DNA of 64,000 nt from Antribacter gilvus. GTDB lineage: Bacteria > Actinomycetota > Actinomycetes > Actinomycetales > Cellulomonadaceae. The stretch spans positions 372,001 to 436,000 of the forward strand of contig NZ_QXTH01000002.1 of assembly GCF_003946865.1 (NCBI RefSeq), in the 5' to 3' direction. The notes under the pieces were generated by a model. The model worked only from the letters and a program-made list of their open reading frames with translations, searched no databases and had not been told where the DNA came from. The translations under genes were made by a program, and so were the position numbers. Each line of letters starts with the position of its first letter. Position 1 is the first letter of the stretch. Shown in pieces: positions 24,955-33,357 of this stretch.

Positions 24955-26073
24955 TCAGACGGCCAGCGCCTCCGCCACGTCCGTCCACGGAGCCCCGAAG
25001 GCCGCAGCCACCGGCTCGCTCGTGATCCGGCCCGCGTGCGTGCTGAGCCCCTGGGCGAGGGCGGGGTCGGCGGCGAGGGCGTCGCGCCAGCCCTTGTCGG
25101 CCAGGGCGATCACGTACGGGAGGGTGGCGTTGGTCAGGGCGCGGGTCGACGTCGCCGGCACAGCGCCGGGCATGTTGGCGACGCAGTAGTACACGGAGTC
25201 GTGGACGCGGTAGGTGGGCTGGTCGTGCGTGGTAGGCCGGGAGCCCTCGAAGCAGCCGCCCTGGTCGATCGCGATGTCCACGAACACGGAGCCGGGCTTC
25301 GCGGACGCCACCATGGCGTCCGTGACGAGCTTGGGCGCCGCGGCGCCGGGCACGAGCACCGACCCGATCACGAGGTCGGCCGACGACACCTGCTCCGCGA
25401 TCTCGTAGTGGGTCGACGCCCGCGTCTGGACCGCGCCGCCGAAGCGCGCCTCGAGCCGGCGGAGCTGGGGCAGGGAGATGTCGACGATGGTCACGTCGGC
25501 GCCCATGCCGATCGCGTTCGCCGCCGCGTGCTCGCCGGCCACGCCGCCGCCGATCACCACGACCTTGGCCGGCGGCGTGCCCGGGACACCGCCGAGGAGG
25601 ACGCCCGCCCCGCCTGCCGCGCGCATCAGGTGGTAGCCGCCCACCTGGACGGACAGCCGCCCGGCCACCTCGCTCATGGGCGACAGGAGCGGGAGCGAGC
25701 GGTCGGGGAGCTGGACGGTCTCGTACGCGATGGAGGTGGTGCCCGCCGCGAGCAGCGCGTCGGTGCACGGCTTCGAGGCGGCGAGGTGGAGGTAGGTGAA
25801 GAGGACCTGGTCGGGCCGCAGGAGGGAGTACTCCGGCCCCACCGGCTCCTTCACCTTGACGAGGAGGTCGGCCTCGGCCCAGACCTCCTCGGCGGTGGCG
25901 ACCGTCCTCGCTCCTGCCACCCGGTAGGCGTCGTCGGTGAAGCCCGAGCCTGTGCCCGCGCCGGCCTGGACGAGAACGCGATGCCCGCGGGTGGCGAGCT
26001 CGTGGACGCCGGCCGGGGTGATGGCGACGCGGTTCTCGTTGTTCTTGATCTCGGTAGGGATGCCGATCTTCAT
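24955..26073 (-). CDS. ald: alanine dehydrogenase
   Basis: This 372-residue NAD-dependent enzyme interconverts L-alanine and pyruvate plus ammonium. It starts MKIGIPTEIKNNENRVAITP, the family hallmark with substrate-binding Arg and Lys, and has the nucleotide-binding VVIGGGVAGEHAA. Length is that of hexameric Ald. It is divergent from a LysR-family gene 83 bp away, which is its probable regulator. Mycobacteria use an Lrp-type AldR instead, so a LysR partner is a variation worth noting. Confidence 0.95.
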   Translation of the reverse strand: MKIGIPTEIKNNENRVAITPAGVHELATRGHRVLVQAGAGTGSGFTDDAYRVAGARTVATAEEVWAEADLLVKVKEPVGPEYSLLRPDQVLFTYLHLAASKPCTDALLAAGTTSIAYETVQLPDRSLPLLSPMSEVAGRLSVQVGGYHLMRAAGGAGVLLGGVPGTPPAKVVVIGGGVAGEHAAANAIGMGADVTIVDISLPQLRRLEARFGGAVQTRASTHYEIAEQVSSADLVIGSVLVPGAAAPKLVTDAMVASAKPGSVFVDIAIDQGGCFEGSRPTTHDQPTYRVHDSVYYCVANMPGAVPATSTRALTNATLPYVIALADKGWRDALAADPALAQGLSTHAGRITSEPVAAAFGAPWTDVAEALAV

Positions 26074-26144
26074 GTTCGGAAACTACGACGCAGAATTTGT
26101 ACGGGTCCATGTCGCCTTTCCGATGTGTTTGTTCGGCACAGCCG

Positions 26145-26150
26145 TACAGT
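26145..26150 (+). promoter_or_regulatory. -10 hexamer of the predicted leaderless LysR gene
   Basis: TACAGT ends 6 nt before the GTG at 26157. The intervening GGAGGG could mimic a ribosome site, but it is immediately adjacent to the GTG and too close to act as one. Confidence 0.45.
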
Positions 26151-26156
26151 GGAGGG

Positions 26157-27065
26157 GTGCTGAACCCGTGGCGCCTGCGCCTGCTCCACCAGCTCCACCT
26201 GCTCGGCACGGTGCGGGCGGTGGCAGAGGCCGTGCACCAGAGCCCGTCGAGCGTGTCCCAGCAGCTCACCCTCCTGGAGACCGAGGTGCGGGCCGCCCTG
26301 TTCGAGCGGGCCGGGAGGCGGATCCGGCTCACGCCCGTGGGTCTGGTGCTCGCGCAGCGCGCGGCGGAGATCCTCGACCACATGGACTCGGTCGAGGCGG
26401 AGATCGCCCACCTGCACGACGAGGCCACGGGCCTGGTCCGGGTCGCCGCGTTCACGAGCGCCTTCCACAGCATCCTGCTGCCCGCGGTGCAGCGGGTGGC
26501 CGGCGAGTACCCGCGGATCTCCCTGGAGCTGACGGAGGCGGAACCGGTGGTCAGCGTGCCCGCGGTGCAGCGAGGGGAGGTCGACGTGGCGGTCAGCGCG
26601 GACTTTCCCGACGCCCCGGTGGTGACCGGCCCCGGGCTCGTGCGGATCCACCTCGCGTCGGACCCCGTGGTGCTCGTGGTGCCGGCCTCGCGGTCCGACC
26701 TGTGCGACGGACCCCTCGACCTGGCGGCCCTCGCGGGTGAGGCCTGGGCCTTCGAGCACCCGGGCGCCCACCTGGCCGACCTCGGGGAGCGCTGGTGCCT
26801 GCGCGCCGGGTTCCATCCCCGGGTCACCGCCCGCTTCGCCGGGTTCGGCCCCATGCTGCGGCACGTCGAGGCCGGGCTGTCCGTGACGTTGCTGCCGCTC
26901 CTGGCCGTCGACGACCGCTATGCCGTCCGGGCCGTCGCGCTCACCGACCCCGTCCTGCGCGACATCCACCTGGTCGCCCGGCGGACGGCCACCTCGCGCG
27001 TGGCCGTGCGGGAGACACTGACCGCGCTCCGGCGCGCGGGACGGGCGGCGCTGCCGCCCGGCTGA
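26157..27065 (+). CDS. LysR-family regulator divergent from ald
   Basis: This encodes 302 residues. The N-terminal winged helix (LHLLGTVRAVAEAVHQSPSSVSQQLTLLE) is followed by a linker helix and a LysR substrate-binding domain from about 85. The closest look is to the actinobacterial LysR group that starts LNPWRLRLLHQL. Divergent placement against ald suggests it controls alanine or nitrogen metabolism; nothing in the sequence names the inducer. Confidence 0.82.
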   Translation: MLNPWRLRLLHQLHLLGTVRAVAEAVHQSPSSVSQQLTLLETEVRAALFERAGRRIRLTPVGLVLAQRAAEILDHMDSVEAEIAHLHDEATGLVRVAAFTSAFHSILLPAVQRVAGEYPRISLELTEAEPVVSVPAVQRGEVDVAVSADFPDAPVVTGPGLVRIHLASDPVVLVVPASRSDLCDGPLDLAALAGEAWAFEHPGAHLADLGERWCLRAGFHPRVTARFAGFGPMLRHVEAGLSVTLLPLLAVDDRYAVRAVALTDPVLRDIHLVARRTATSRVAVRETLTALRRAGRAALPPG

Positions 27066-27067
27066 TG

Positions 27068-27098
27068 TTTGCGCACGCGCGCATCTATGCAAAGATGC
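27068..27098 (+). promoter_or_regulatory. promoter with overlapping ArsR-type operator
   Basis: A -35-like TTTGCG (27068-27073) and an AAAGAT -10 (27091-27096) are 17 bp apart, the -10 ending 6 nt before the GTG at 27103. The inverted repeat GCATCT-N6-AGATGC (27081-27098) covers the -10, where a bound ArsR dimer would block polymerase. Confidence 0.55.
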
Positions 27099-27102
27099 AA
27101 GT

Positions 27103-28335
27103 GTGTTGCGCGCCCTCTCCCACCGCACCTATCGGCATCTCTTCCTGGCCCAGGTGGTCGCCCTCGCCGGGACAGGTCTGCTGACCGTCGCGCTGGGCCT
27201 GCTCGCCTACGACCTCGACCCACGGAACGCGGGTGGTGTGCTCGGGACCGCCCTCGCGATCAAGATGATCGCCTACGTCGTCTTCGCGCCCCTCGCCGCC
27301 GCCGCGCTCGCCCGGCTCCCCCGGCGGGCGGTCCTCGTCGGGTCGGACGCGGTCCGGTTCGCCGTGGCGCTGAGCCTGCCGTTCGTGGGCGAGGTGTGGC
27401 AGGTCTTCGCGCTCGTCTTCGTGCTCCAGGTCGCGTCGGCGGCCTTCCTGCCCACCTTCCACTCCGTCATCCCGGACGTGCTGCAGGACGAGGACGACTA
27501 CACCGGCGCGCTCTCCCTCTCGCGGCTCGCGAACGACCTCGAAGCTGTGCTCTCGCCCCTGCTCGCAGCGGCGGCTCTGCTCGTGCTGCCGTCGTCGTCC
27601 CTGTTCCTCGGCACGGCGGCCGGCTTCGCCGGCTCAGCCCTCCTGGTCCTGTCCGTCGCGCTCCCCCGCCGCGCTCGCGACGCCGCGACCGCCGACGACG
27701 ACGCCCCGGAGATGCCGTTCGACCGCCGCGCCCGCCACGGCGTCCTCCTGTTCTTCCGCACGCCCGCTCTCCGACCGCTGCTGGTGCTGAACCTGGCGGT
27801 GGCCGCCGCGGGGGCGTTCGTGCTGGTCCAGACCGTGACGATCGTGCGTGGCACGTTCGGGGCGGGCGAGGGCGCCGTCGCGCTGCTCCTCGCGGCCAAC
27901 GGGGTGGGCTCCATGGCGGGGGCCGTGCTGCTCCCCGCCGTGCTGCGCCGGTTCCCGGAGAAGCAGGTGATGCTCGGCGGCGGAGTGGTGCTCACGGTGG
28001 CGACGGCGCTCGTCCCGCTCGCCCTCGCGGACGGGGACGGCGCCGGCCCTCTCGTCGCGATCGGCACCCTCTGGGTCCTGGTCGGTCTCGGCTGGGCCGC
28101 GGCCGAGACGCCCGTCGGCCGCATCCTCCGGCGGAACGTCGCCCCCGAGGACCTGCCGGACGCGTTCGCCGCCGACTTCTCCCTGTCCCACGCGTGCTGG
28201 CTGATCACCTACCCGCTCGCCGGGTGGCTCGGTGCCACGAGCCTCGGCGGCACGGCCCTCGTCCTGGCCGGGACGGCGGGCGCCGCCACGCTGGCCGCGG
28301 TCGCCCTCTGGCCGCGAGCGAGGGTGCGATCATGA
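27103..28335 (+). CDS. major facilitator superfamily transporter, candidate metal-linked exporter
   Basis: This 410-residue protein has about twelve hydrophobic segments and an Arg-rich cytoplasmic loop near 190-210 (PRRARDAATADDDAPEMPFDRRARH), typical of MFS_3/enterobactin-exporter-like proteins. The GTG start follows the promoter by 6 nt. Its stop overlaps the start of an ArsR metal sensor, so the pair is co-transcribed. The substrate is unknown; an exported metal ion or metal chelate is inferred only from the sensor. Confidence 0.75.
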   Translation: MLRALSHRTYRHLFLAQVVALAGTGLLTVALGLLAYDLDPRNAGGVLGTALAIKMIAYVVFAPLAAAALARLPRRAVLVGSDAVRFAVALSLPFVGEVWQVFALVFVLQVASAAFLPTFHSVIPDVLQDEDDYTGALSLSRLANDLEAVLSPLLAAAALLVLPSSSLFLGTAAGFAGSALLVLSVALPRRARDAATADDDAPEMPFDRRARHGVLLFFRTPALRPLLVLNLAVAAAGAFVLVQTVTIVRGTFGAGEGAVALLLAANGVGSMAGAVLLPAVLRRFPEKQVMLGGGVVLTVATALVPLALADGDGAGPLVAIGTLWVLVGLGWAAAETPVGRILRRNVAPEDLPDAFAADFSLSHACWLITYPLAGWLGATSLGGTALVLAGTAGAATLAAVALWPRARVRS

Positions 28336-28673
28336 GCGGCGTGGCAACCCTGCGGCGCACCCCCACCGACCCGGAGCTCGACCACGCCGTCGACGTGCTG
28401 CGCCTGCTCGCGGACCGCACCCGGCTCGCCATCCTCGCGATGCTCGACGGTACCGAGATGTCTGTGAGCGACATCGCCGAGGCGCTCGACCGGCCCACCC
28501 CGGCGGTGTCGCAGCACCTCGCGAAGCTCCGCGCCGGCCACCTCGTCACGACGCGGCGGCACGGCCGGACCATCTACTACGGGCAGCCCGACGAGCACGT
28601 CGCTGCCCTCGTGACGAACGTGCTGCACCACACGGAGCACGCCCTCTACGCGACCCCGCCGCACCACGGCTGA
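28332..28673 (+). CDS. ArsR/SmtB-family sensor with an alpha-5 metal site
   Basis: This 113-residue winged-helix repressor has the recognition segment MSVSDIAEALDRPTPAVSQHLAKLRAGHLV. The last helix carries D87-x-H89-x10-H100-x2-H103, exactly the alpha-5 ligand set of CzrA, NmtR and related Zn, Ni or Co sensors. The alpha-3 cysteine box of arsenic or cadmium sensors is absent. A further His pair ends the protein (PPHHG). It is coupled to the MFS gene by ATGA. Derepression of its own operon by metal is the expected behaviour. Confidence 0.85.
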   Translation: MSGVATLRRTPTDPELDHAVDVLRLLADRTRLAILAMLDGTEMSVSDIAEALDRPTPAVSQHLAKLRAGHLVTTRRHGRTIYYGQPDEHVAALVTNVLHHTEHALYATPPHHG

Positions 28674-28680
28674 GGAGGTC

Positions 28681-29550
28681 TCAGGCGAGGCGCCGGGCCT
28701 TCTGGACCAGGTCGACCAGCGCCACGACCCGGGCGGGCTGCTCGTCGAGCAGGAGGTGCCCGGCGTCGGAGACCTCCTGGACCTCCACCCCGAGGTGCTT
28801 GCCCGCCGGGCCACGGAGGCGGCGGGCCGGCAGGAAGACGTCGTGGGCGCCGGTCGCGACCACCCGCGGCACGCCGGTCCGCGCGGCGAGGACCTCGCTC
28901 GGCAGAGGGGGCGGCGCGAGGGACGTACGGCAGTGGGTGGCGAGCAGCTCGAACCACTCCACGAGCGGTGCGTGCACGTCCGTGCCCGGCGCGACCATGC
29001 GCTGCAGGAGCGCGGCGCTCGGCTCCGTACCCTGCTGCACCTGCCACCGGACCGTCGCGGCCAGCAACGCGGGCGTGACCCGGAGCGGCGCGAGCCCGGC
29101 GGGCGAGGCGAGGACGCGTGCCTGCACGAGGGGCGAGCCGCAGGCGAGCGAGATCGCGGCACCGAGGGAGTGCCCCACGACGACGGCGCCCTCGGGAGCG
29201 ACCTGCTCCATCGCCTCGGCGAGCCAGCCGCCGTAGACGGGCATCCGGTCGTCACCGCCGGGTGGCAGCTCCGCGCTGAGGCCCGGCTGCCCGGGCACGT
29301 CGAGCAGCACCACCCGGTGCGCGCGGGCCAGCACCGTGGCGAACCGTTCGAGCAGGACACCGCTGATGTTCGTGCCCGGCACCACCACGACGACGGGCCC
29401 GCCCGACCCGGTGAAGACGGCGTGCGTGAGGCCGGCGGAGGTGGTCAGCATCGTCGAGTCGAAGCTGGTGGACCATGCGCTCAGGGTGTTCCGGCAGTGA
29501 TCCCGCACGGCGTTGGCCGCGGCCTGGTGCCGATAGACGGATCGTGACAT
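28681..29550 (-). CDS. alpha/beta-hydrolase
   Basis: This 289-residue alpha/beta-hydrolase has the nucleophile elbow GHSLG (Ser about 127), an acid in TGAHDVF and a catalytic His in DAGHLLLDE. The oxyanion segment is VVVPGTNISG. No signal peptide is seen. The substrate cannot be predicted. ATG at 29550 follows TAGCGT by 6 nt, so it is predicted leaderless. It ends 8 bp from the ArsR stop on the opposite strand. Confidence 0.8.
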   Translation of the reverse strand: MSRSVYRHQAAANAVRDHCRNTLSAWSTSFDSTMLTTSAGLTHAVFTGSGGPVVVVVPGTNISGVLLERFATVLARAHRVVLLDVPGQPGLSAELPPGGDDRMPVYGGWLAEAMEQVAPEGAVVVGHSLGAAISLACGSPLVQARVLASPAGLAPLRVTPALLAATVRWQVQQGTEPSAALLQRMVAPGTDVHAPLVEWFELLATHCRTSLAPPPLPSEVLAARTGVPRVVATGAHDVFLPARRLRGPAGKHLGVEVQEVSDAGHLLLDEQPARVVALVDLVQKARRLA

Positions 29551-29556
29551 GTGCCG

Positions 29557-29562
29557 ACGCTA
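29557..29562 (-). promoter_or_regulatory. -10 hexamer of the predicted leaderless hydrolase gene
   Basis: TAGCGT on the minus strand lies 6 nt before the ATG at 29550. Confidence 0.5.
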
Positions 29563-29690
29563 CCCCAGTGGCCTTTCCCGCTCGCACCTCGCTCTCGATC
29601 ACGCCCCTGCGTGGCGAGCGGGACGTCTTTTCGGGCAGACTGGATTCGGCAACGGCGCCGTGACGATGCACCCGTCGACGGAAGCAGACG

Positions 29691-31373
29691 ATGAGCCCCG
29701 TACCGGCCCGCCCGCACGTACTCACCGAGCGGCGTTACCGCGCCGCGCTGACCCTTGTCTGCCTGCTCGTGACACTGGTCGCGACCACCTGGGCGGCCCT
29801 CGCACCCGGGTTCCGCGCACCCGACGAGACCCAGCACCTCAACAGCATCGTCCGCGTCGCCCACGGGGGCGGCTGGCCGGATCCCGGCGAGGCTCACCTG
29901 GGCCCCGCGATCATGGAGGCCCAGGAGCAGGCGGCGCGGTGGGCCGACCTGCCCGGGCGCTACGTGTACCGCGAGGAGAAGCCCCAGTTCGCCGACGTCG
30001 TCCCGGTGCCCGACGCCGACCGCGTGATCGTCACGTCCGAGAACGCGCTCCCCGCGCCCGACAGCCATGGCGCCGAGCCCGTCGTCGACCAGATGACGCA
30101 GCACCCGCCCCTCTACTACATGCTCGGCGCGGTCGTCCTCCGGGCGACCGGCCTCGCGGACGCGCGCTGGGACGAGATGCTCCTGGCGATGCGGCTGATG
30201 GACGTGGCGCTCCTGGTGCCTCTCGCGCCGCTCGCCGCCGCGTCGGTCCGGCGCCTCACCGGCTCACGCCCGGCGGCCCTCCTCGCAGCGACGTTCCCGC
30301 TGTTCGTGCCGCAGTCGGCGCACATCCTCGGCAGCGTCACGAACGACGCCCTCGTGACCCTCACGGGCGCCGTCCTCACCTACCTCTGCGTGCGGGTGCT
30401 GACGGGCGACGTGTCGTGGCGCACGTCGGCCCTCATCGGGCTCGTCCTCGGCCTGGGCCTCCTCACGAAGATCATGCCGGGCTTCGCGCTGCCCACCGTG
30501 GGGCTCTCGTTCCTCCTGGCGGCCGGCGCGCCCCGGCTCGCGCAGGCGCCCTCCCTGGCCGCACGGTCGCTGCGAGCGGCCCTCGCCGTCGCCGTGGCCT
30601 TCGCCGTGGGCGGCTGGTGGTGGGCCCGGAACATCGTCGTCCACGGGACGGTCCAGCCCGTGGGCCTCCCGCCCACCTTCCCCGACCAGCAGCCCGGCGG
30701 CCTCGACGAGTACCTGCCGACGGCGTGGCGGATGCTCACCCGCTCGTTCTGGGGCAGCCTCGGCTGGCTGGAGCTCCGGGCGAACCCGACGATCGTGCTG
30801 ATCGCCACCTGGCTGCTGATCATCGTCTGCCTCGCGGCGGTCGTGGCGCGCGAACACCGCCGAGAGGTCGCCACGCTCCTCGTCCTGCCGGGTCTGCTCA
30901 CCCTGTTCGTCCTGGTCAACGGCTGGGCCTTCTACCAGGAGCACGGGTGGATCACCGCCGTGCAGGGCCGCTACGTGTTCGCGGGTCTCACCGCGCTGGC
31001 GGTCGCGTTCGCGATCGCCCTCCGCGCCGTCCTGGCCCGGTGGCCCCTGGCCCTCGGCCGGGCGGTGCCGGTGGTCGTCACTGCCGGCCTCGTGACAGCT
31101 GCCGCCAGCCTCGCTGCGGCCTTCGCGGGCATGTACCGCGGCCCCGGCGAAGGGCTCGGCACCGCGGCTGCACGCTGGGTCGCGTGGAGCCCTCTCACCG
31201 GGGCTCAGGCGGGGTTGCTGCTGGCCCTGGCGGCGGCGGTCGGGGTCGCGGCGGTGCTCGGGTCGACGACGTTCGCACGGACGACCTCCGCCCGCGCCAT
31301 CGCCACGGACACCGCGCCCACGCCGACGGCGAGCGCGGTGGCGACGAGAGCGGGCACCGGCGCCGAGGTGTAG
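29691..31373 (+). CDS. GT-C/DUF2142-like polytopic membrane glycosyltransferase
   Basis: This 560-residue protein has about eleven or twelve hydrophobic segments. The first extracytoplasmic loop contains APDETQHL, a D-E-x-x-H motif at about 44-48 like the acidic catalytic site of GT-C enzymes and DUF2142 proteins, and a later QHPPLYYML. Such proteins transfer sugars from polyprenyl-phosphate donors at the outer face of the membrane. Its last 169 bp, including the final membrane helix and a Thr/Ala-rich tail, overlap the 3' end of the convergent gene on the other strand. Acceptor and donor are unknown. Confidence 0.7.
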   Translation: MSPVPARPHVLTERRYRAALTLVCLLVTLVATTWAALAPGFRAPDETQHLNSIVRVAHGGGWPDPGEAHLGPAIMEAQEQAARWADLPGRYVYREEKPQFADVVPVPDADRVIVTSENALPAPDSHGAEPVVDQMTQHPPLYYMLGAVVLRATGLADARWDEMLLAMRLMDVALLVPLAPLAAASVRRLTGSRPAALLAATFPLFVPQSAHILGSVTNDALVTLTGAVLTYLCVRVLTGDVSWRTSALIGLVLGLGLLTKIMPGFALPTVGLSFLLAAGAPRLAQAPSLAARSLRAALAVAVAFAVGGWWWARNIVVHGTVQPVGLPPTFPDQQPGGLDEYLPTAWRMLTRSFWGSLGWLELRANPTIVLIATWLLIIVCLAAVVAREHRREVATLLVLPGLLTLFVLVNGWAFYQEHGWITAVQGRYVFAGLTALAVAFAIALRAVLARWPLALGRAVPVVVTAGLVTAAASLAAAFAGMYRGPGEGLGTAAARWVAWSPLTGAQAGLLLALAAAVGVAAVLGSTTFARTTSARAIATDTAPTPTASAVATRAGTGAEV

Positions 31374-32710
31374 CGGCCGGGGTCCATCGGCTCGAGGAGC
31401 CGCAGCGCCACCCAGACGACCCCGTCCACGGCGACGACCGCCGCCCAGACCGGCACGAGGACGCGGGGTGCCAGGGCCAGGCCGGCGGCGACCCCGAGCG
31501 CGAGCGGGAGGGCGACCGGCAGCAGGTACCGCGGGTAGAGGCCACCACCGTTCGTGGCGTACAGGAGCTGGACCAGGGCGGTCACGCCGAAGGCGACAAC
31601 GGGCAGCGCGACGAGCAAGCGTCCTGCCGCGCCGTCGTCGGCCCCGGGGCCCGCGGCGCCGTGGCGGGCGGCGGCTCTGCGTCGCCACCAGACGGCCACC
31701 AGCGCCGCGATCACCGGCGCGTAGACCAGCACCACCACGGTGACCACCATCGTCACGGCGGCGTAGCCGCGCGGCAGCGGGCCACCCCACCAGAACAGGT
31801 CGGGCAGCCGGCTCCACGTGATGGGGTCCGCGAGGATCTCGCCCAGCGTCCGGGGCACCCGGTGCTGGTTCGCGAGCGACCAGTCGAAGTGGCTGCCGGT
31901 GAGGTTGCCCGTCAGGCGGTGGTTGCGGAGGTAGAACCAGCCGCTCGCCGCCAGCACTGCGGCAGGGGCCGCCACGAGCATCGCGACGGCGGGCCGCCAG
32001 GCGCCCGGCGTGCCGCTGCCGCGCGCCCGCCAGGCCCGGAGCGCCTGGGCCAGCAGGGCGACGCCGCAGCAGACCACCGCCACGATCGTCGCCGAGGTTC
32101 GTGTGAGCGAGCATGCGGCAGCTGTCAGGGCGATCGCCGCCACCAGCCGCGCGTCGAGGCCACGGCGCACCGCGCTGCCGCACAGGCCGAACAGGACGGT
32201 CACCAGCACGGCCGCGAGCAGGTCGTTGTACGCCGACCCGCCGAGCCGGGCGGCCTGTGCCATCAGCGCCACGACCAGCGCCGTGAGCAGGGGCACCGTG
32301 CTGCCCGGGCGCGTCAGCCGGCGGGCGGACCACCAGGCAGCGCCCACGAGCGCCCCGTGCAGCAGCGCGTTGACGGCGCGGGCGGCGTAGACGGCCGCGA
32401 CCGGCTGTCCGGCGTCGGCCAGCGGACCTACCAGGGGCGCCACGAGGAGGTAGAAGAGCGGCGGGTGCTGGGCGGTCCACTGCACGGGCGCCAGCCAGGC
32501 GCCAGACGGGCGGAACCGGAGCCCGTCCTCGAAAACCGGCAGCCCGCCGTGCCACACCTGGTAGGCGTAGTCGACGTGGGGGGCCTCGTCCCCCGTCGCA
32601 TAGGGCGGGTCGGCGAGGCCGGCGGCCAGCGAGGCCAGGACAGCCGTCACGGCGAGGCAGAGCACGATCCACGGCTCGGCAGGGCCGGTCCGGACCTGGA
32701 AGCGGAACAC
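31205..32710 (-). CDS. second GT-C/DUF2142-like membrane glycosyltransferase, 3' end overlapping its neighbour
   Basis: This 501-residue polytopic protein shares with its convergent neighbour the first-loop D-E-x-x-H (TGDEAPHVDY) and QHPPLFYLL, so the two are probably related. The GTG at 32710 has TAGGCT 6 nt upstream and no ribosome site, so it is predicted leaderless. The final hydrophobic segment (about 31298-31358) and the tail lie inside the 169-bp overlap with the plus-strand gene. Both frames look genuine over their full length, so the overlap is unlikely to be an annotation artefact. Confidence 0.7.
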   Translation of the reverse strand: MFRFQVRTGPAEPWIVLCLAVTAVLASLAAGLADPPYATGDEAPHVDYAYQVWHGGLPVFEDGLRFRPSGAWLAPVQWTAQHPPLFYLLVAPLVGPLADAGQPVAAVYAARAVNALLHGALVGAAWWSARRLTRPGSTVPLLTALVVALMAQAARLGGSAYNDLLAAVLVTVLFGLCGSAVRRGLDARLVAAIALTAAACSLTRTSATIVAVVCCGVALLAQALRAWRARGSGTPGAWRPAVAMLVAAPAAVLAASGWFYLRNHRLTGNLTGSHFDWSLANQHRVPRTLGEILADPITWSRLPDLFWWGGPLPRGYAAVTMVVTVVVLVYAPVIAALVAVWWRRRAAARHGAAGPGADDGAAGRLLVALPVVAFGVTALVQLLYATNGGGLYPRYLLPVALPLALGVAAGLALAPRVLVPVWAAVVAVDGVVWVALRLLEPMDPGRYTSAPVPALVATALAVGVGAVSVAMARAEVVRANVVDPSTAATPTAAARASSNPA

Positions 32711-32716
32711 GGCGCC

Positions 32717-32722
32717 AGCCTA
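32717..32722 (-). promoter_or_regulatory. -10 hexamer of the second GT-C gene
   Basis: TAGGCT on the minus strand ends 6 nt before the GTG at 32710. Confidence 0.5.
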
Positions 32723-32777
32723 CGACGAGGACCGACCACCACGGTCATGGCCCGGTCACGACGGGCACCCGCCGGGG

Positions 32778-33275
32778 TCAGGCGTCCGGGATGTCGGGTT
32801 GCGCCGCGCGGAGGCGGTCCAGCAGGTTCCGCATCGTCGTCATCTCGGCGCTGTCGAGCGCACCGCCCAGGTAGTGCGCGATGGACCGGACGTGCCGCCG
32901 GCCCAGCTCCTTCTGGATGCGGACGCCCTCGGGCGTGAGGCTCACCAGCGTGCCCCGGCCGTCCTCGGGGTCCGGCGCGCGCTCCACCAGTCCGCGGGCC
33001 TCCAGCCTCTCCACCATCCGGGACAGTGAGGACTGGGCCATGAGGATGCCCTCGTTGAGGTCCCGCAGCCGCATGCCCGCGTAGCCGGGGTCCTCCGACC
33101 CTGCGGCGGCCGTCGCGAGCGTGAAGAGCACGTCGTACTCGCGCATGCTCAGGTCGCCCCAGATGTCGTCCGCGCGGAGCCGGCGCATCAGGGCCACCTG
33201 GGTGCGGAACAACGACTCCCAGGTCTCCGCGGCCTCTCGTGCGGACGGCGTCACACCGTTGTCCGCTGACTTCAT
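32778..33275 (-). CDS. MarR-family transcriptional regulator
   Basis: This encodes 165 residues with a winged helix (MRLRDLNEGILMAQSSLSRMVERLEARGLVERAPDPEDGRGTLVSLT) bearing the MarR wing D-x-R motif as EDGRG. Flanking helices make the dimer interface. ATG at 33275 is preferred to the GTG further upstream because GGAGG lies 5 nt before it. There is no obvious target gene; the neighbours are uppS and a GT-C protein. The ligand is unknown. Confidence 0.85.
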   Translation of the reverse strand: MKSADNGVTPSAREAAETWESLFRTQVALMRRLRADDIWGDLSMREYDVLFTLATAAAGSEDPGYAGMRLRDLNEGILMAQSSLSRMVERLEARGLVERAPDPEDGRGTLVSLTPEGVRIQKELGRRHVRSIAHYLGGALDSAEMTTMRNLLDRLRAAQPDIPDA

Positions 33276-33357
33276 CTCCGCCTCCCTTCGATCCAAGGCA
33301 CGCTACCCGCGTGCCTGCCCGTCCACGCGCCCGGCACGGCGTGCACGGCAGGGAACG

